From Streptomyces europaeiscabiei (lineage in GTDB: Bacteria > Actinomycetota > Actinomycetes > Streptomycetales > Streptomycetaceae), in NCBI RefSeq assembly GCF_036346855.1, contig NZ_CP107841.1:10048001-10112000 (forward strand): a stretch of DNA of 64,000 nt. Direction: 5' to 3'. Below, in pieces: positions 43,112 to 52,340 of this stretch. The first letter of the stretch is position 1; every line of letters starts with the position of its first letter. Below the pieces are notes generated by a model. It saw nothing but the letters and a program-made list of their open reading frames with translations. It ran no database searches and was not told the origin of the DNA. A program made the position numbers and the translations under genes.

Positions 43112-43232
43112 GCACGCTGTCGCCCGAGAGGGCGCGGCGCGACCGGGGTGAACAGCGCCTGGGCACACGACGAGCGGTCTCCCCGGCGGGGCGTGCCCTG
43201 CGAAAGCGGCTCGTCCGGCTTCGGCGGACGTC

Positions 43233-44114
43233 TCAGAACATCGCCTGGATGATCCCCACGGTGCGCGCCAGGTGCGGCTCGGCGCGGTCGGCGCGGTGGG
43301 CCACCGCCAGCTCCACGCGTGCGTCGGCCCCGGCCAGCGGCAGGTAGGCGACGCCGTCGAGCGTCAACGCCGTCACGGGCTCGGGCACGACCGCGATGCC
43401 GAGGCCGCCGGCCACGAGCGTGACCAGCGTCGAGGTCTCGCCGACCTCGTGGCGGATGTGCGGCTCGACACCGGCGTCGCGCAGGAGGCCCAGGACGACG
43501 TCGTACATCACCGACCGTCGGTCGGCGGAGTGCACGATCAGGTCGGTGCCGGCGAGGTCCGCGACGCGCAGCCGTGAGCGGCGGGCCAGCGGATGGTCGA
43601 CCGGTACGGCGACGACGAGCCGGTCCCGGCGCAGCGTGCGCACGGTCAGGGAGAGGTCGGCGACCGGAGGGCGCAGGAGCGCGACGTCGATCGTGCCGCT
43701 GCGCAGAGCCTCGACCTGGTCGGGCGCGAGCATCTCGCCGCGGAAGGAGAAGTCGACGCCGGGAAGCTCCTCCGCGAGCCGCCGCGAGAGCGCCGGCAGC
43801 AGGCTGTACGTCGCCGAACCCACGCACCCGATCGCGAGGTGGCCGACCGTGCCGGCGGCGACGCGCCGTGCGTGGTGGGTGGCCTCGTCGACGTCGGCGA
43901 GGATCGCGCGCGCCCGCTCCAGGTAGGCCCGGCCGGCCTCGGTGAGGTCGACGCGGCGCGTGGTGCGGTGGAGCAGCTCGACCCCCAGCTCGGTCTCCAG
44001 CTGGCGGATCTGCTGGGAGAGCGGCGGCTGGGCCATGTGGAGCCGTTCGGCGGCGCGGCCGAAGTGACGCTCCTCTGCCACCGCCACGAAGTACCGAAGA
44101 TGACGCAGATCCAT
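43233..44114 (-). CDS. LysR-family regulator next to the beta-ketoadipate genes
   Basis: 293 aa. N-terminal winged helix MDLRHLRYFVAVAEERHFGRAAE...SQQIRQLE of the CatR/CbnR/BenM subgroup, which respond to cis,cis-muconate-type or aromatic inducers. The C-terminal periplasmic-binding-like effector domain has GTVGHLAIGCVGSATY and GGLGIAVVPE. It is divergent from pcaF; the 71-nt gap holds ATATC-N10-GATAT. It probably activates pcaF-pcaI-pcaJ and perhaps the hydroxyquinol operon. Confidence 0.9.
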   Translation of the reverse strand: MDLRHLRYFVAVAEERHFGRAAERLHMAQPPLSQQIRQLETELGVELLHRTTRRVDLTEAGRAYLERARAILADVDEATHHARRVAAGTVGHLAIGCVGSATYSLLPALSRRLAEELPGVDFSFRGEMLAPDQVEALRSGTIDVALLRPPVADLSLTVRTLRRDRLVVAVPVDHPLARRSRLRVADLAGTDLIVHSADRRSVMYDVVLGLLRDAGVEPHIRHEVGETSTLVTLVAGGLGIAVVPEPVTALTLDGVAYLPLAGADARVELAVAHRADRAEPHLARTVGIIQAMF

Positions 44115-44123
44115 ATGCCATTT

Positions 44124-44143
44124 ATATCAATCGGCTTGGATAT
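44124..44143. promoter_or_regulatory. LysR-type operator ATATC-N10-GATAT
   Basis: A 20-bp palindrome in the LysR/pcaF gap; a related half GAATATC follows at 44154-44160. Spacing and A/T character fit LysR recognition and activation sites. pcaF starts at 44186 with no obvious ribosome site, so its transcript may have a very short leader. Confidence 0.55.
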
Positions 44144-44185
44144 GCATACTTCAGAATATCGGGGCCCGGGACTACCGTCGCTGCC

Positions 44186-45391
44186 ATGAGTGCTTTCATC
44201 TACGCCGCGACGCGGACGCCGTTCGGCCGCTTCAACGGTGCGCTGGCCGGGGTCCGCCCCGACGACCTCGCCGCCGCCGCGATCACCTCGACGCTCGCCC
44301 GGGTACCGGGTTTCGACCCCGCCGCGATCGACGACGTGGTGTGGGGCAACGCCAACGGCGCCGGCGAGGAGAACCGCAACGTCGGCCGCATGGCGGCGCT
44401 GCTCGCCGGGCTCCCGGTGAGTGTGCCCGGCACCACGGTCAACCGGCTCTGCGGTTCGAGCCTCGACGCGGCGATGATCGCGAGCCGGACGATCGAGTCC
44501 GGCGACGCCGAGGTGGTGCTGACCGGCGGCGTGGAGTCGATGACACGTGCGCCGTGGGTGCTGCCCAAGTCGGCGAAGCCGTTCCCGGCCGGCGATGTCA
44601 CCGCGGTCTCGACCACGCTCGGCTGGCGGCTGGTCAACCCGCGGATGCCGAAGGAGTGGACGATCAGCCTCGGCGAGTCCAACGAGCAGCTCCGGGAACG
44701 CTTCGGGATCTCCCGCGAGCGGCAGGACGCGTTCGCCGCCCGCTCCCACCGACTCGCCCACGAGGCCTGGGAGGCGGGCTTCTACGACGACCTGGTGGTG
44801 CCGGTCGACGGCGTCGAGCTGAGCCGCGACGAGAGCATCCGTGCCGGATCCACACCGGAGGTGCTGGCGGGGCTCAAGCCGGTCTTCCGTAAGCCGGAGC
44901 AGGGCGGCACGATCACCGCGGGCAACGCCAGCCCGCTCAACGACGGTGCCTCCGCGGTGCTGCTGGGCAGCGAGCGGGCCGCGGCCACGATCGGGGCCGC
45001 CCCGATCGCCCGCATCGCGGGGCGTGGCGTGATGGCGCTGGAGCCGCAGGCCTTCGGCTACGCCCCGGTCGAGGCCGCCAACCGTGCGCTGGCCCGGGCC
45101 GGCATCGGCTGGGACCAGGTGGGCGCGGTCGAGCTCAACGAGGCCTTCGCCGTGCAGTCGCTCGCCTGCGTCGACGCGTGGAAGGTCGACCCCGCCATCG
45201 TCAACCAGAAGGGCGGCGCCATCGCGATCGGGCACCCGCTGGGCGCCTCGGGCGGTCGTGTCCTCGCCACGCTGGCCAAGGTGTTGCGCGAGACGAGGCA
45301 GCGCTACGGCGTCGCCGCGATCTGTATCGGGGTCGGCCAGGGTCTGGCCGTCGTACTCGAGAACTGCGACGTCACGGAGGCGGGCAAGTGA
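44186..45391 (+). CDS. pcaF: Beta-ketoadipyl-CoA thiolase
   Basis: 401 aa degradative thiolase that splits 3-oxoadipyl-CoA into succinyl-CoA and acetyl-CoA. Nucleophile Cys in NRLCGSSLDA; active-site His in GHPLGASGGR; second Cys in CIGVGQG. NEAFA and the start FIYAATRTPFGRFNGALAGVRPDDLA (read in parts) match PcaF/PaaJ proteins. Its stop overlaps the CoA-transferase A start. With pcaI and pcaJ directly after it, the assignment to 3-oxoadipate rather than to fatty acids is well supported by context. Confidence 0.88.
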   Translation: MSAFIYAATRTPFGRFNGALAGVRPDDLAAAAITSTLARVPGFDPAAIDDVVWGNANGAGEENRNVGRMAALLAGLPVSVPGTTVNRLCGSSLDAAMIASRTIESGDAEVVLTGGVESMTRAPWVLPKSAKPFPAGDVTAVSTTLGWRLVNPRMPKEWTISLGESNEQLRERFGISRERQDAFAARSHRLAHEAWEAGFYDDLVVPVDGVELSRDESIRAGSTPEVLAGLKPVFRKPEQGGTITAGNASPLNDGASAVLLGSERAAATIGAAPIARIAGRGVMALEPQAFGYAPVEAANRALARAGIGWDQVGAVELNEAFAVQSLACVDAWKVDPAIVNQKGGAIAIGHPLGASGGRVLATLAKVLRETRQRYGVAAICIGVGQGLAVVLENCDVTEAGK

Positions 45392-46083
45392 GCAGGGCGG
45401 AGATCGTCGAGAGCGCCGACGCGGCGGTCGCCGGGATCGAGGACGGGTCCACCGTCCTCGTCGGCGGCTTCGGCCTGGCGGGCATGCCGTTCGACCTGAT
45501 CGACGCGCTCATCCGGCAGGGCGCGAAGGACCTCACCATCGTGTCCAACAACGCGGGCAACGGCGAGGTCGGGCTGGCCGCGCTGCTGGCCGCCGGCCGG
45601 GTGCGCAAGGTGCTCTGCTCGTTTCCGCGCCAGGCCGACTCCTGGGTATTCGACGGCCTCTACCGCGAGGGGAAGATCGACCTCGAAGTGGTGCCGCAGG
45701 GCAACCTCGCCGAGCGGATGCGCGCGGCCGGTGCCGGCATCGGCGCGTTCTACTGCCCGACCGCGGTCGGCACGCCGCTGGCGGAGGGCAAGGAGGAGCG
45801 CGAGATCGACGGCCGGAAGTACCTGCTGGAGTACCCCATCAAGGGCGACTACGCGCTGATCGGCGCGCACACCGCCGACACCCTGGGCAACCTCGTCTTC
45901 CGCAAGACAGCCCGCAACTTCGGACCGGTCATGGCCACGGCCGCGACGACGACCGTCGTCCAGGTCGAGGAGGTCGTCGAGGCCGGGACACTCGACCCCG
46001 AGGCCGTCGTCACCCCGTCCATCTACGTCGACCGGGTCGTCCAGGTGGCGGCCCGCCACTACACCGTCCAGGGGGCACGATGA
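45388..46083 (+). CDS. pcaI: 3-oxoadipate CoA-transferase subunit A
   Basis: 231 aa alpha subunit of a class I CoA-transferase moving CoA from succinyl-CoA to 3-oxoadipate. GTG overlaps the pcaF stop. Features are the glycine-rich VLVGGFGLAGMPFDLID, TIVSNNAG, and GAFYCPTAVGTPLAEGKE, with YPIKGDYALIGAHTAD. Together with subunit B it forms a heterotetramer. Acetoacetate (ScoA-like) is an alternative substrate, but the operon and the nearby maleylacetate reductase favour 3-oxoadipate. Confidence 0.87.
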   Translation: MSRAEIVESADAAVAGIEDGSTVLVGGFGLAGMPFDLIDALIRQGAKDLTIVSNNAGNGEVGLAALLAAGRVRKVLCSFPRQADSWVFDGLYREGKIDLEVVPQGNLAERMRAAGAGIGAFYCPTAVGTPLAEGKEEREIDGRKYLLEYPIKGDYALIGAHTADTLGNLVFRKTARNFGPVMATAATTTVVQVEEVVEAGTLDPEAVVTPSIYVDRVVQVAARHYTVQGAR

Positions 46084-46742
46084 CCACCACGCCGAGCGTT
46101 CAGGTGGGCGCCGACCACCGGCTCTCGACCGACGAGCTGGCCGCCGTCATCGCACGCGACATCCCGGCCGGAGCCTTCGTCAACCTCGGGATCGGGCAGC
46201 CCACCAGGATCGCCGACCACCTGCCGGCCGACTCCGGTGTGGTGCTGCACACCGAGAACGGCATGCTCAACATGGGTCCGAAGGCCGAGGGCGACGCGAT
46301 CGACCCCGACCTCACCAACGCCGGCAAGGTCCCGGTGACCGAACTGCCGGGGGCGGCGTACTTCCACCACGCCGACTCCTTCGCGATGATGCGCGGCGGG
46401 CACCTCGACGTCTGCGTCCTCGGGGCGTACCAGGTCGCCTTCGACGGCGACCTCGCCAACTGGCACACCGGAAAGCCCGATGACATCCCTGCCGTCGGCG
46501 GCGCCATGGACCTCGCCATCGGCGCCAAGGACGTCTACGTGATGATGACGCTCTTCACCCGCTCCGGTGAGCCGAAGCTCGTGCCCCGGTGCACCTACCC
46601 GCTCACCGGCGTCGGCTGCGTGAGCCGCGTCTACACGGACCACGGCGTCTTCGACGTCGGCCCCGACGGCGTAAGGATCAGGGAGACGTACGGCGTCAGC
46701 GCCGACGACCTCGCGGAGCGACTCGGCATCACGTCGCCCTGA
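46080..46742 (+). CDS. pcaJ: 3-oxoadipate CoA-transferase subunit B
   Basis: 220 aa beta subunit. ATG overlaps the pcaI stop (ATGA). The catalytic glutamate is in HTENGML; GIGQPTRIADHL lies before it and LTGVGCVSRVYTD near the C terminus. It ends the pca operon and is followed at once by a 12-bp hairpin. Confidence 0.88.
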   Translation: MTTTPSVQVGADHRLSTDELAAVIARDIPAGAFVNLGIGQPTRIADHLPADSGVVLHTENGMLNMGPKAEGDAIDPDLTNAGKVPVTELPGAAYFHHADSFAMMRGGHLDVCVLGAYQVAFDGDLANWHTGKPDDIPAVGGAMDLAIGAKDVYVMMTLFTRSGEPKLVPRCTYPLTGVGCVSRVYTDHGVFDVGPDGVRIRETYGVSADDLAERLGITSP

Positions 46743-46750
46743 TCCGGCCG

Positions 46751-46778
46751 CTCGGCCGGGTGCGAGCACCCGGCCGAG
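46751..46778. terminator. 12-bp hairpin after pcaJ
   Basis: CTCGGCCGGGTG (46751-46762) pairs fully with CACCCGGCCGAG (46767-46778) around a four-base loop, eight bases after the pcaJ stop. It is a clear operon end. Confidence 0.8.
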
Positions 46779-46860
46779 ACAAGCGGACGACGTCTCTTGG
46801 GCGCCGATCGGGCCGTCGCCGTCGCCGTCGCCGCCGCCCTGGCGGCCGGACTGTCGGGTC

Positions 46861-47130
46861 TCAGCGGCGCGTGCTGCCGCCGTCCGCCACGACGATCCGG
46901 CCCGTGATGAAAGCGGCGTCGTCGGAGGCGAGGAACGCCACGACGCCCGAGACGTCGGCCGGCAGCTGCGAACGCTTGATGTTCTGGATCCGCACGGCCT
47001 GGTCGAAGAAGGACTCGCTCGTGTTCTCCACGGCCGCGGCCGTGCGGACCAGACCCGCGGCGACGCCGTTGACGGTGATGTCGTGAGCGGCGAGGTCGGC
47101 GGCCAGGACGGAGGTGAGTCCGTTCAGGTA
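46861..47130 (-). pseudogene. 3' half of a short-chain dehydrogenase
   Basis: About 90 codons end in the SDR C terminus: LNGLTSVLAADLAAHDITVN, then IKRSQLPADVSGVVAFLASD and ITGRIVVADGGSTRR, stop. The Rossmann Gly motif, NNAG and YxxxK are absent because the 5' part is lost. The break near 47131 coincides with the broken 5' end of an MFS gene on the other strand. Confidence 0.75.
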
Positions 47131-47132
47131 GG

Positions 47133-47933
47133 TTCGCCTTCCTGGCGATCATGTACTCCACCAGTATCCGCCTCACCACCGTCCAGGGGTTCAGCCCACT
47201 GCGGAGTTCCGTCGCCTACCTCTTCTTCGGAGGTATCGGCCTCGTGCTGCTGCCGCTCACCTCCAAGCTGCTCGAGCGTTGCAACCCCCGGTGGATTCTC
47301 TTCGGCTCCCTGCTCCTCGTCGGCGTCGGCGGGCTGTGGTTCGCCGGTATTCCGGCGAGCGATCGGGGCCTGGGTGCCATCATCGCGCCTCTGATCTTCG
47401 TCGGAGTCGGCTCGGCACTCGCCATCGCCGCCATCAGCGCCGTAGCGGTCAACGCGTTGCCCAATCGCCTCGCCGGGATGGCGAGCGGTGTCACGAGCAT
47501 GTTCCGGGACCTGGGGTTCGCCCTCGCCCCCGCGATCGTCGGTGCCGTCGCGCTGGGTCGGGCCGCCAAGGAGATCGCCCTCGACTTGGCGGCCGATGCC
47601 GATCTGAGGAGTGCCTATGAGGCCTTCCAGGCCTCGGTGGCCCATGCTCCCGCGGAACAGAGACCACAGCTCGAGGCGGCGGTGCACGCCGTGGAATCGG
47701 GACCGCTCGGCGCCAACTCGGTACCGGCCACCATCACCCTGCCGGATGGTCAGGTCATGCCCTTCAACCCGCTCAAGGACGTCGCTTTCGATGCCCTCAG
47801 CAGCAGTTACTCCCTCGCCTACACGCTCGGTGGTGTGGCCGCACTCGTCGCGGCGGCACTCACGCTCGTGGGTACGCGTGGTGCCCTGGGCGCGACTCAT
47901 CTCGACGACGACCCGCACACGCTCGACGGCTGA
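47133..47933 (+). pseudogene. 3' half of a DHA2-type MFS drug transporter
   Basis: 267 codons from FAFLAIMYSTSIRL onward match the second half of 14-helix MFS exporters: VQGFSPLRSSVAYLFFGG, LANRLAGMASG-like segment (LPNRLAGMASGVTSMFRDLG), and a final helix LAYTLGGVAALVAAALTLV. The first half, with motif A, is missing. An internal ATG (47151) would give 260 aa, too short for the family. It starts precisely where the SDR remnant ends, in head-to-head orientation. Confidence 0.75.
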
Positions 47934-48319
47934 CCGACCGGCGGCGGTTGCGGCGGGCCACGGCGTACCGGCACAGCGATGACCGGACAGACCCGGACAG
48001 GAGTCGAACGATGATCACCACACACCTGTGGTCGAGTCGTATGAACATTCCCCGTCCCGGACACGGTCGCTCAGGCGGACGCGGCGTGGCCCTTCGCGAT
48101 CATGAAGGTGATGACGAGCGGCGCGACTCGCGCGCCCCGACGGTGTTCGTTCACGGCCCGGTCGGCAACGTCCACGGCCATGAGCGGTTTCCTCGGCCAC
48201 CGTGCGTCCATGGGCTCCACCCTTGGGGCGGAGACCGGCGAGGGGTGGCGCCTTGCCGCATACAGCTCTCCCGGCGGCAACCATCGGCATGGTCCGCTGG
48301 TCGCCGCGTCGGTGAATCG
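47934..48319. other. Unassigned 386-nt gap
   Basis: Between the MFS remnant and the IclR gene. A 69-codon minus-strand frame (48071-48280) exists but resembles no family that I know and has no good ribosome site. Given the flanking remnants, this may be further gene debris. Confidence 0.4.
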
Positions 48320-49099
48320 CTACAAGGAGCGAATGGGGATGCCAGGCCGCCAACCGAGACTCCTGGACAACCCCAGTCCGCTCGCGACCAGTGAGGGAAC
48401 GGCGGCCTGCAGTTTGATCGAGCCCGCAGCCACCACGACGGACAGAGCCGCGACGACCTTGCCGCTGCCGTCGATGATGCGCGTAGCGACCGACTCGGCC
48501 CCTTCGCTCAACTCCTCCTTGACGACCACCGTTCCGGTCGAGCGACAGGATGCCAGTTCGCGACGGAGCTCGGCCGGATCCACGATCGTCCTGGGAGTGA
48601 AGCGCCGCAGCCGTCCCGCCAGCACCTCGTCGATGAAGGCCGGACTGCTGTGGCTCAGAAGCACCTTGCCGACCCCCGAGCAGTGCAAGGGCAGCTGGCC
48701 GCCGACCTGCGACGTCAGCCCCACGGCGTTGACCGCCGACAGCCGTTCGATGATCACGGCATGGTCGCCCTGGAGGACGGCCAGCTGCACATGCTGGCGA
48801 AGAGCCGTGTACAGGTCCTCCACGAACGGCTGCGCGGCGCTGCGGAGGGTCTCGGCGCGCGGTGCGAGGGTTCCGAGGCGCCACAGCGGCAGGCCGATCG
48901 CGAACCGGTTGTCACTGGTGCGCTCCAGCGCGCCGACCTCCACGAGTTCGAGCGTGAGGCGCCTGGCGGTGGCGTGCGGCATACCGGTACGCCGGACGAG
49001 GTCGGCGAGGGTCAGTTCGGTGTGGTCGGGGTCGAAGGCGAACAGCAGATCCCACAGTCGGGAGCTGACTGAGCGTCCGGGCTCGTTCGCGCGTGGCAT
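48320..49099 (-). CDS. IclR-family transcriptional regulator
   Basis: 259 aa. N-terminal winged helix (about 10-75: LWDLLFAFDPDHTELTLADL, then MPHATARRLTLELVEVGAL). The C-terminal IclR effector domain has LYTALRQHVQLAVLQGDHAVIIERL, LPLHCSGVGKVLLS and VVVKEELSEGAESVATRI. It is divergent from the flavin monooxygenase at 49247. The gap holds TGTTCGTTGGA (49145-49155), repeated in inverse orientation upstream of the ThDP-enzyme gene. It probably controls both genes in response to an aromatic compound. Confidence 0.9.
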   Translation of the reverse strand: MPRANEPGRSVSSRLWDLLFAFDPDHTELTLADLVRRTGMPHATARRLTLELVEVGALERTSDNRFAIGLPLWRLGTLAPRAETLRSAAQPFVEDLYTALRQHVQLAVLQGDHAVIIERLSAVNAVGLTSQVGGQLPLHCSGVGKVLLSHSSPAFIDEVLAGRLRRFTPRTIVDPAELRRELASCRSTGTVVVKEELSEGAESVATRIIDGSGKVVAALSVVVAAGSIKLQAAVPSLVASGLGLSRSLGWRPGIPIRSL

Positions 49100-49144
49100 C
49101 GGCCTCCCCTTCGTCGTCCATGACCCGGTTCACCCTACCTTCGA

Positions 49145-49176
49145 TGTTCGTTGGATGGATGAGGTTGTTCTTCCAA
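49145..49176. promoter_or_regulatory. Candidate IclR site TGTTCGTTGGA, with inverted TCCAA
   Basis: TGTTCGTTGGA at 49145-49155; its last five bases TTGGA are mirrored by TCCAA at 49172-49176. It lies in the 147-nt gap between the IclR and monooxygenase genes. The same 11-mer appears inverted at 50512-50522. Confidence 0.5.
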
Positions 49177-49246
49177 TGCACTTCTTGCCGAACTCTTGAA
49201 AGCACCCAGTCACCACCTCGCTCAAGGACCACGGGAGTGAAAGCAC

Positions 49247-50446
49247 ATGACGCGTACAGAAGACGGCCCCAGGATCGCGATCCTCGGTGGCGGCATCGGA
49301 GGCCTCGCCGCCGCGGCTTTCCTGCGCGACCAGGGCTTCGCCAGTGACGTCTACGAGCAGGCGGCCGCCCTGACCGAGGTGGGTGCCGGCCTGGTGATCG
49401 CGCCCAACGCCGCGCGTCTCCTGCGCCGTCTCGGCGTGCTGGACCGGTTCGTCGGGCGCGCGGTCAGGATGGAGACCGGCTGGGAATTCCGGCGCTGGGA
49501 GAACGGCACCGTCCTCTCCGCGGAGAACCTGGAGGAGGCGTGCATGCGCCTGTACGGCGAGCACACCTACGCCGCCCACCGCGCCGACCTGCTGGACGCC
49601 TTGAGGTCGGCCGTCCCCGAGCACTCGCTCCATCTCGGCACGCGCTGCGTCGCAGTCGACTTCGAAGGCGACCAGGCCGTTCTTCGGTTCGAGGACGGCG
49701 AGACGGTTCGCCCGGACATCCTCATCGGCGCCGACGGGGTCCATTCACGGGTACGGGGCGCCATCGTCGGGCCGACGCAAGCCGGGGAGTCGGGAATCTG
49801 CGCCTTCCGGGCTCTCGTACCGGCGGACAAGGCACCCGACTTCGCCAAGCGGCGCGCCCAGACCCTCTGGATCGGCCCCGACCACCACCTCGTGCACTAC
49901 CCGGTCCGCGGTGGGGAGTACGTCAACCTCGTCGCCTTCGCGCCTGCCGGAGCGAACAGTGTCGAGTCGTGGACGGCCACCGCGACCGTCGAGGACCTGC
50001 TCGACGAGTTCGCCGGCTGGGATCCGCGTCTGGTGGAGCTGATCACGGCGGCCGATACGCCGGGGCGCTGGGCTCTGCTCGACCGCGAGCCCCTCGGCCA
50101 CTGGAACCGCGGAAACGCGACCCTGCTGGGCGACGCGGCCCACCCGATGTTCCCGTTCTTCGCCCAGGGCGCCGCCCAGGCGATCGAGGACGGCGCCGTC
50201 CTGGCCCTCTGCCTCGCGGCGGACCCGGAGAACCCGATCGCGGCGCTGGGCCGCTACGAAGAGCTGCGTCGGCCCCGTACGGCACGGGTGCAGGAGGTGT
50301 CGCACGGAAGGTCGCACGTCAACCACCTTCCGGACGGCCCCGAGCAGCGGGCGCGCGACCTCGAGTACTCACAGGCCGACCCTCTCAAGGCGAACGGCTG
50401 GATCTACGCGTACGACCCCGAGGTCGCCGTGTCGGCCCCGGTGTGA
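49247..50446 (+). CDS. FAD-dependent aromatic monooxygenase (salicylate-hydroxylase-like)
   Basis: 399 aa class A flavoprotein monooxygenase. FAD-binding IAILGGGIGGLAAAAFLR near the N terminus; the DG motif GADGVHSRVR for NAD(P)H/FAD; and the GD motif LLGDAAHPMFPFFAQGA. This last segment is common in salicylate 1-monooxygenase and 6-hydroxynicotinate 3-monooxygenase. ATG 49247 follows GGGAG. It would hydroxylate, possibly with decarboxylation, an aromatic acid, giving a catechol or quinol for the ring-cleavage genes nearby. It is IclR-linked. Confidence 0.92.
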   Translation: MTRTEDGPRIAILGGGIGGLAAAAFLRDQGFASDVYEQAAALTEVGAGLVIAPNAARLLRRLGVLDRFVGRAVRMETGWEFRRWENGTVLSAENLEEACMRLYGEHTYAAHRADLLDALRSAVPEHSLHLGTRCVAVDFEGDQAVLRFEDGETVRPDILIGADGVHSRVRGAIVGPTQAGESGICAFRALVPADKAPDFAKRRAQTLWIGPDHHLVHYPVRGGEYVNLVAFAPAGANSVESWTATATVEDLLDEFAGWDPRLVELITAADTPGRWALLDREPLGHWNRGNATLLGDAAHPMFPFFAQGAAQAIEDGAVLALCLAADPENPIAALGRYEELRRPRTARVQEVSHGRSHVNHLPDGPEQRARDLEYSQADPLKANGWIYAYDPEVAVSAPV

Positions 50447-50511
50447 CTCGGCCGCCCCGCGTCACACGACAGTCGGGCCGTGCCCGAACTCGAACAGCAG
50501 TCCATTGATCG

Positions 50512-50522
50512 TCCAACGAACA
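50512..50522. promoter_or_regulatory. Second candidate IclR site (inverted TGTTCGTTGGA)
   Basis: TCCAACGAACA is the exact reverse complement of the 11-mer at 49145-49155. It lies 123 nt before the ThDP-enzyme ATG at 50645, in the 198-nt gap after the monooxygenase. Confidence 0.5.
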
Positions 50523-50644
50523 CAGCCGTTGTCGTCGCCCCGGCCCCGCCCGAAACTCCGGTACGGGCGGTCCCGGACGCGGCGGCCATGTGTCCCATGG
50601 TTTTCGTCGAACCCCGATTACGTCCAGAGAGAACGGATCACCGA

Positions 50645-52340
50645 ATGGCAACCGCGACCGGTAGTGGGCTCGTCGTACGAACACTGCGGCGAGCCGTATA
50701 TCGATGTGGCATTCGGCCTGCCCGGAGCACACGTCGACGGAATCCTCCAGGATGCCCTGGACGCCGAGCTACGGATCGTCGATGTGCGGCACGAGATGAA
50801 CGCCGGCCACGCGGCCGAGGGATACGCGCGGGTCACCGGGGAGCTGGGAGTCGCCGTCGTCACGGCCGGCGGCGGCTTCACCAACGTCCTGACCTCGATC
50901 ACCAACGCCTATCTGGACCGGACCGCCGTCCTCTAGATCACAGGCTCCGGTCCCCTGGAGACGGACCAGGTCAACGACCAGCAGGCCGGGTTCGACCAGG
51001 TCGCCATGGCCGCGCCGGTGACCGGGTTCGCGCACCGCGTCACCCGGACCGCGCTGATCCCTCGCCTGGTCGCCCAGGCGATCCGCATCGCACGGTCGGA
51101 GCCCAAGGGCCCGGTGCTCCTCGACATTCCCTGGGACGTCCTCCGCCAGTCGGTCGACGTCGACGAGGTCGAGGACTACCGCCTCGAGATCGACGGCACC
51201 GGCATCGCCCCCACCGATGGCGTCGATCGGATCATCGAGGCGCTCAGCTCCGCCCGGCGGCCGATCGCGCTGGTCGGCAAGTCCTTCGTCACTGCCGATG
51301 CACGGGCGCGGTTGCACGGGTTCGCCGCCCGTACCGGAGTACCCCTCTTCTCCGACTGGGAGGGGCTCGGGGCGATCGTCGGCTCCGAGCAGCACGTCGG
51401 TCTCCTCCAGACCCTGGCCACCGTCCCTGAGGACGAGCGGCCCGACCTGGTCCTTCTGCTCGGGCTGCGCTTCGGTATGGCCACCCGGTTCGGCACGGGC
51501 CGGCTGCTCCCGAAGAGTTCGCGGATCTTCCAGATCGACCCCGACGGTCGTGAGCTGGGCCGTCTGCAGGATGTCGAACTCGGTATCCAGGCCGACCCGG
51601 TCGGCACGCTCGGCCTGCTGAACGAGCGCCTGGGAGACAGTCCCGTGCCTTCCGGGCGCGACGGCTGGCTCAGGACCCTGCGGCACATCTCCGTCGCCCG
51701 GCGGTCCGCGCTCGCCGCCGAAACCGAGCGGCACGAGGGTGCCATCCACCCCTACCTCGCGGTCCGCACGATCGCCGAGAGCGTTCCCGACAGGGCCACC
51801 GTGGTCGTCGACGGCGCGCTGACCGAGCTGTGGCTCTCCGAGACGATCGCGCTCGCGCCGCTGTCCCACTACCTTGGGCACGGCTACCTCAGTGCGATGG
51901 GGAGCAACTTCGGGGTGGCTCTGGGAGCGCAGTACGCCAACCCCGACAAGGCGACGATCCTCGTCACCGGCGACGGCGCGGTCGGCTACAGCCTGGCCGA
52001 GTTCGACTCCCTCGTCCGGGCGGAGCTCCCGGTCGTGGTGATCGTCCTCAACAACCGGGCCTGGGGCGCCACCCTGCACACCCAGCAGTTCTTCTTCGGA
52101 CAGGACCGCGTCACCAACAACCGCCTGGAGAACGGCTCCTACAGCGGCGTGGCACGAGCGCTCGGGGCGGACGGCGTCGACGTCACCGAGCTGGACCAGC
52201 TGCGCCCGGCGATCGAGGCCGCCCTCGCGGCCCGCCGGCCGACGTGCATCGACGTAAGGGTGAGCCTTGCGCCCATTCCTCCGGAGGAGCGCGTCCTGAA
52301 CGGCGGAGCGCCGTTCGGCGGCGTCGAGATCGACGCCTGA
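50645..52340 (+). pseudogene. Benzoylformate-decarboxylase-like ThDP enzyme, frameshift and amber codon
   Basis: Full-length layout (about 564 codons) of the ThDP decarboxylase/acetolactate-synthase family. Starts ATG 50645, MATATGSGLVVRTLRRA, then leaves frame near 50697; the other frame resumes with IDVAFGLPGAHVDG and the catalytic Glu in RHEMNAGHAAEGYAR. A TAG at 50934-50936 interrupts LDRTAVL-ITGSGPLE where Tyr (TAC) is likely. The rest is open and holds the ThDP motif GDGAVGYSLAEFDSL...NNRAWG. With one indel and one nonsense codon the gene is probably inactive. Its job would have been decarboxylation of a 2-oxoacid such as an arylglyoxylate. Confidence 0.85.

Noticed and set aside
48071..48280. 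69-codon minus-strand frame
   Set aside because: No family resemblance, weak start context and next to gene debris; left as unassigned.
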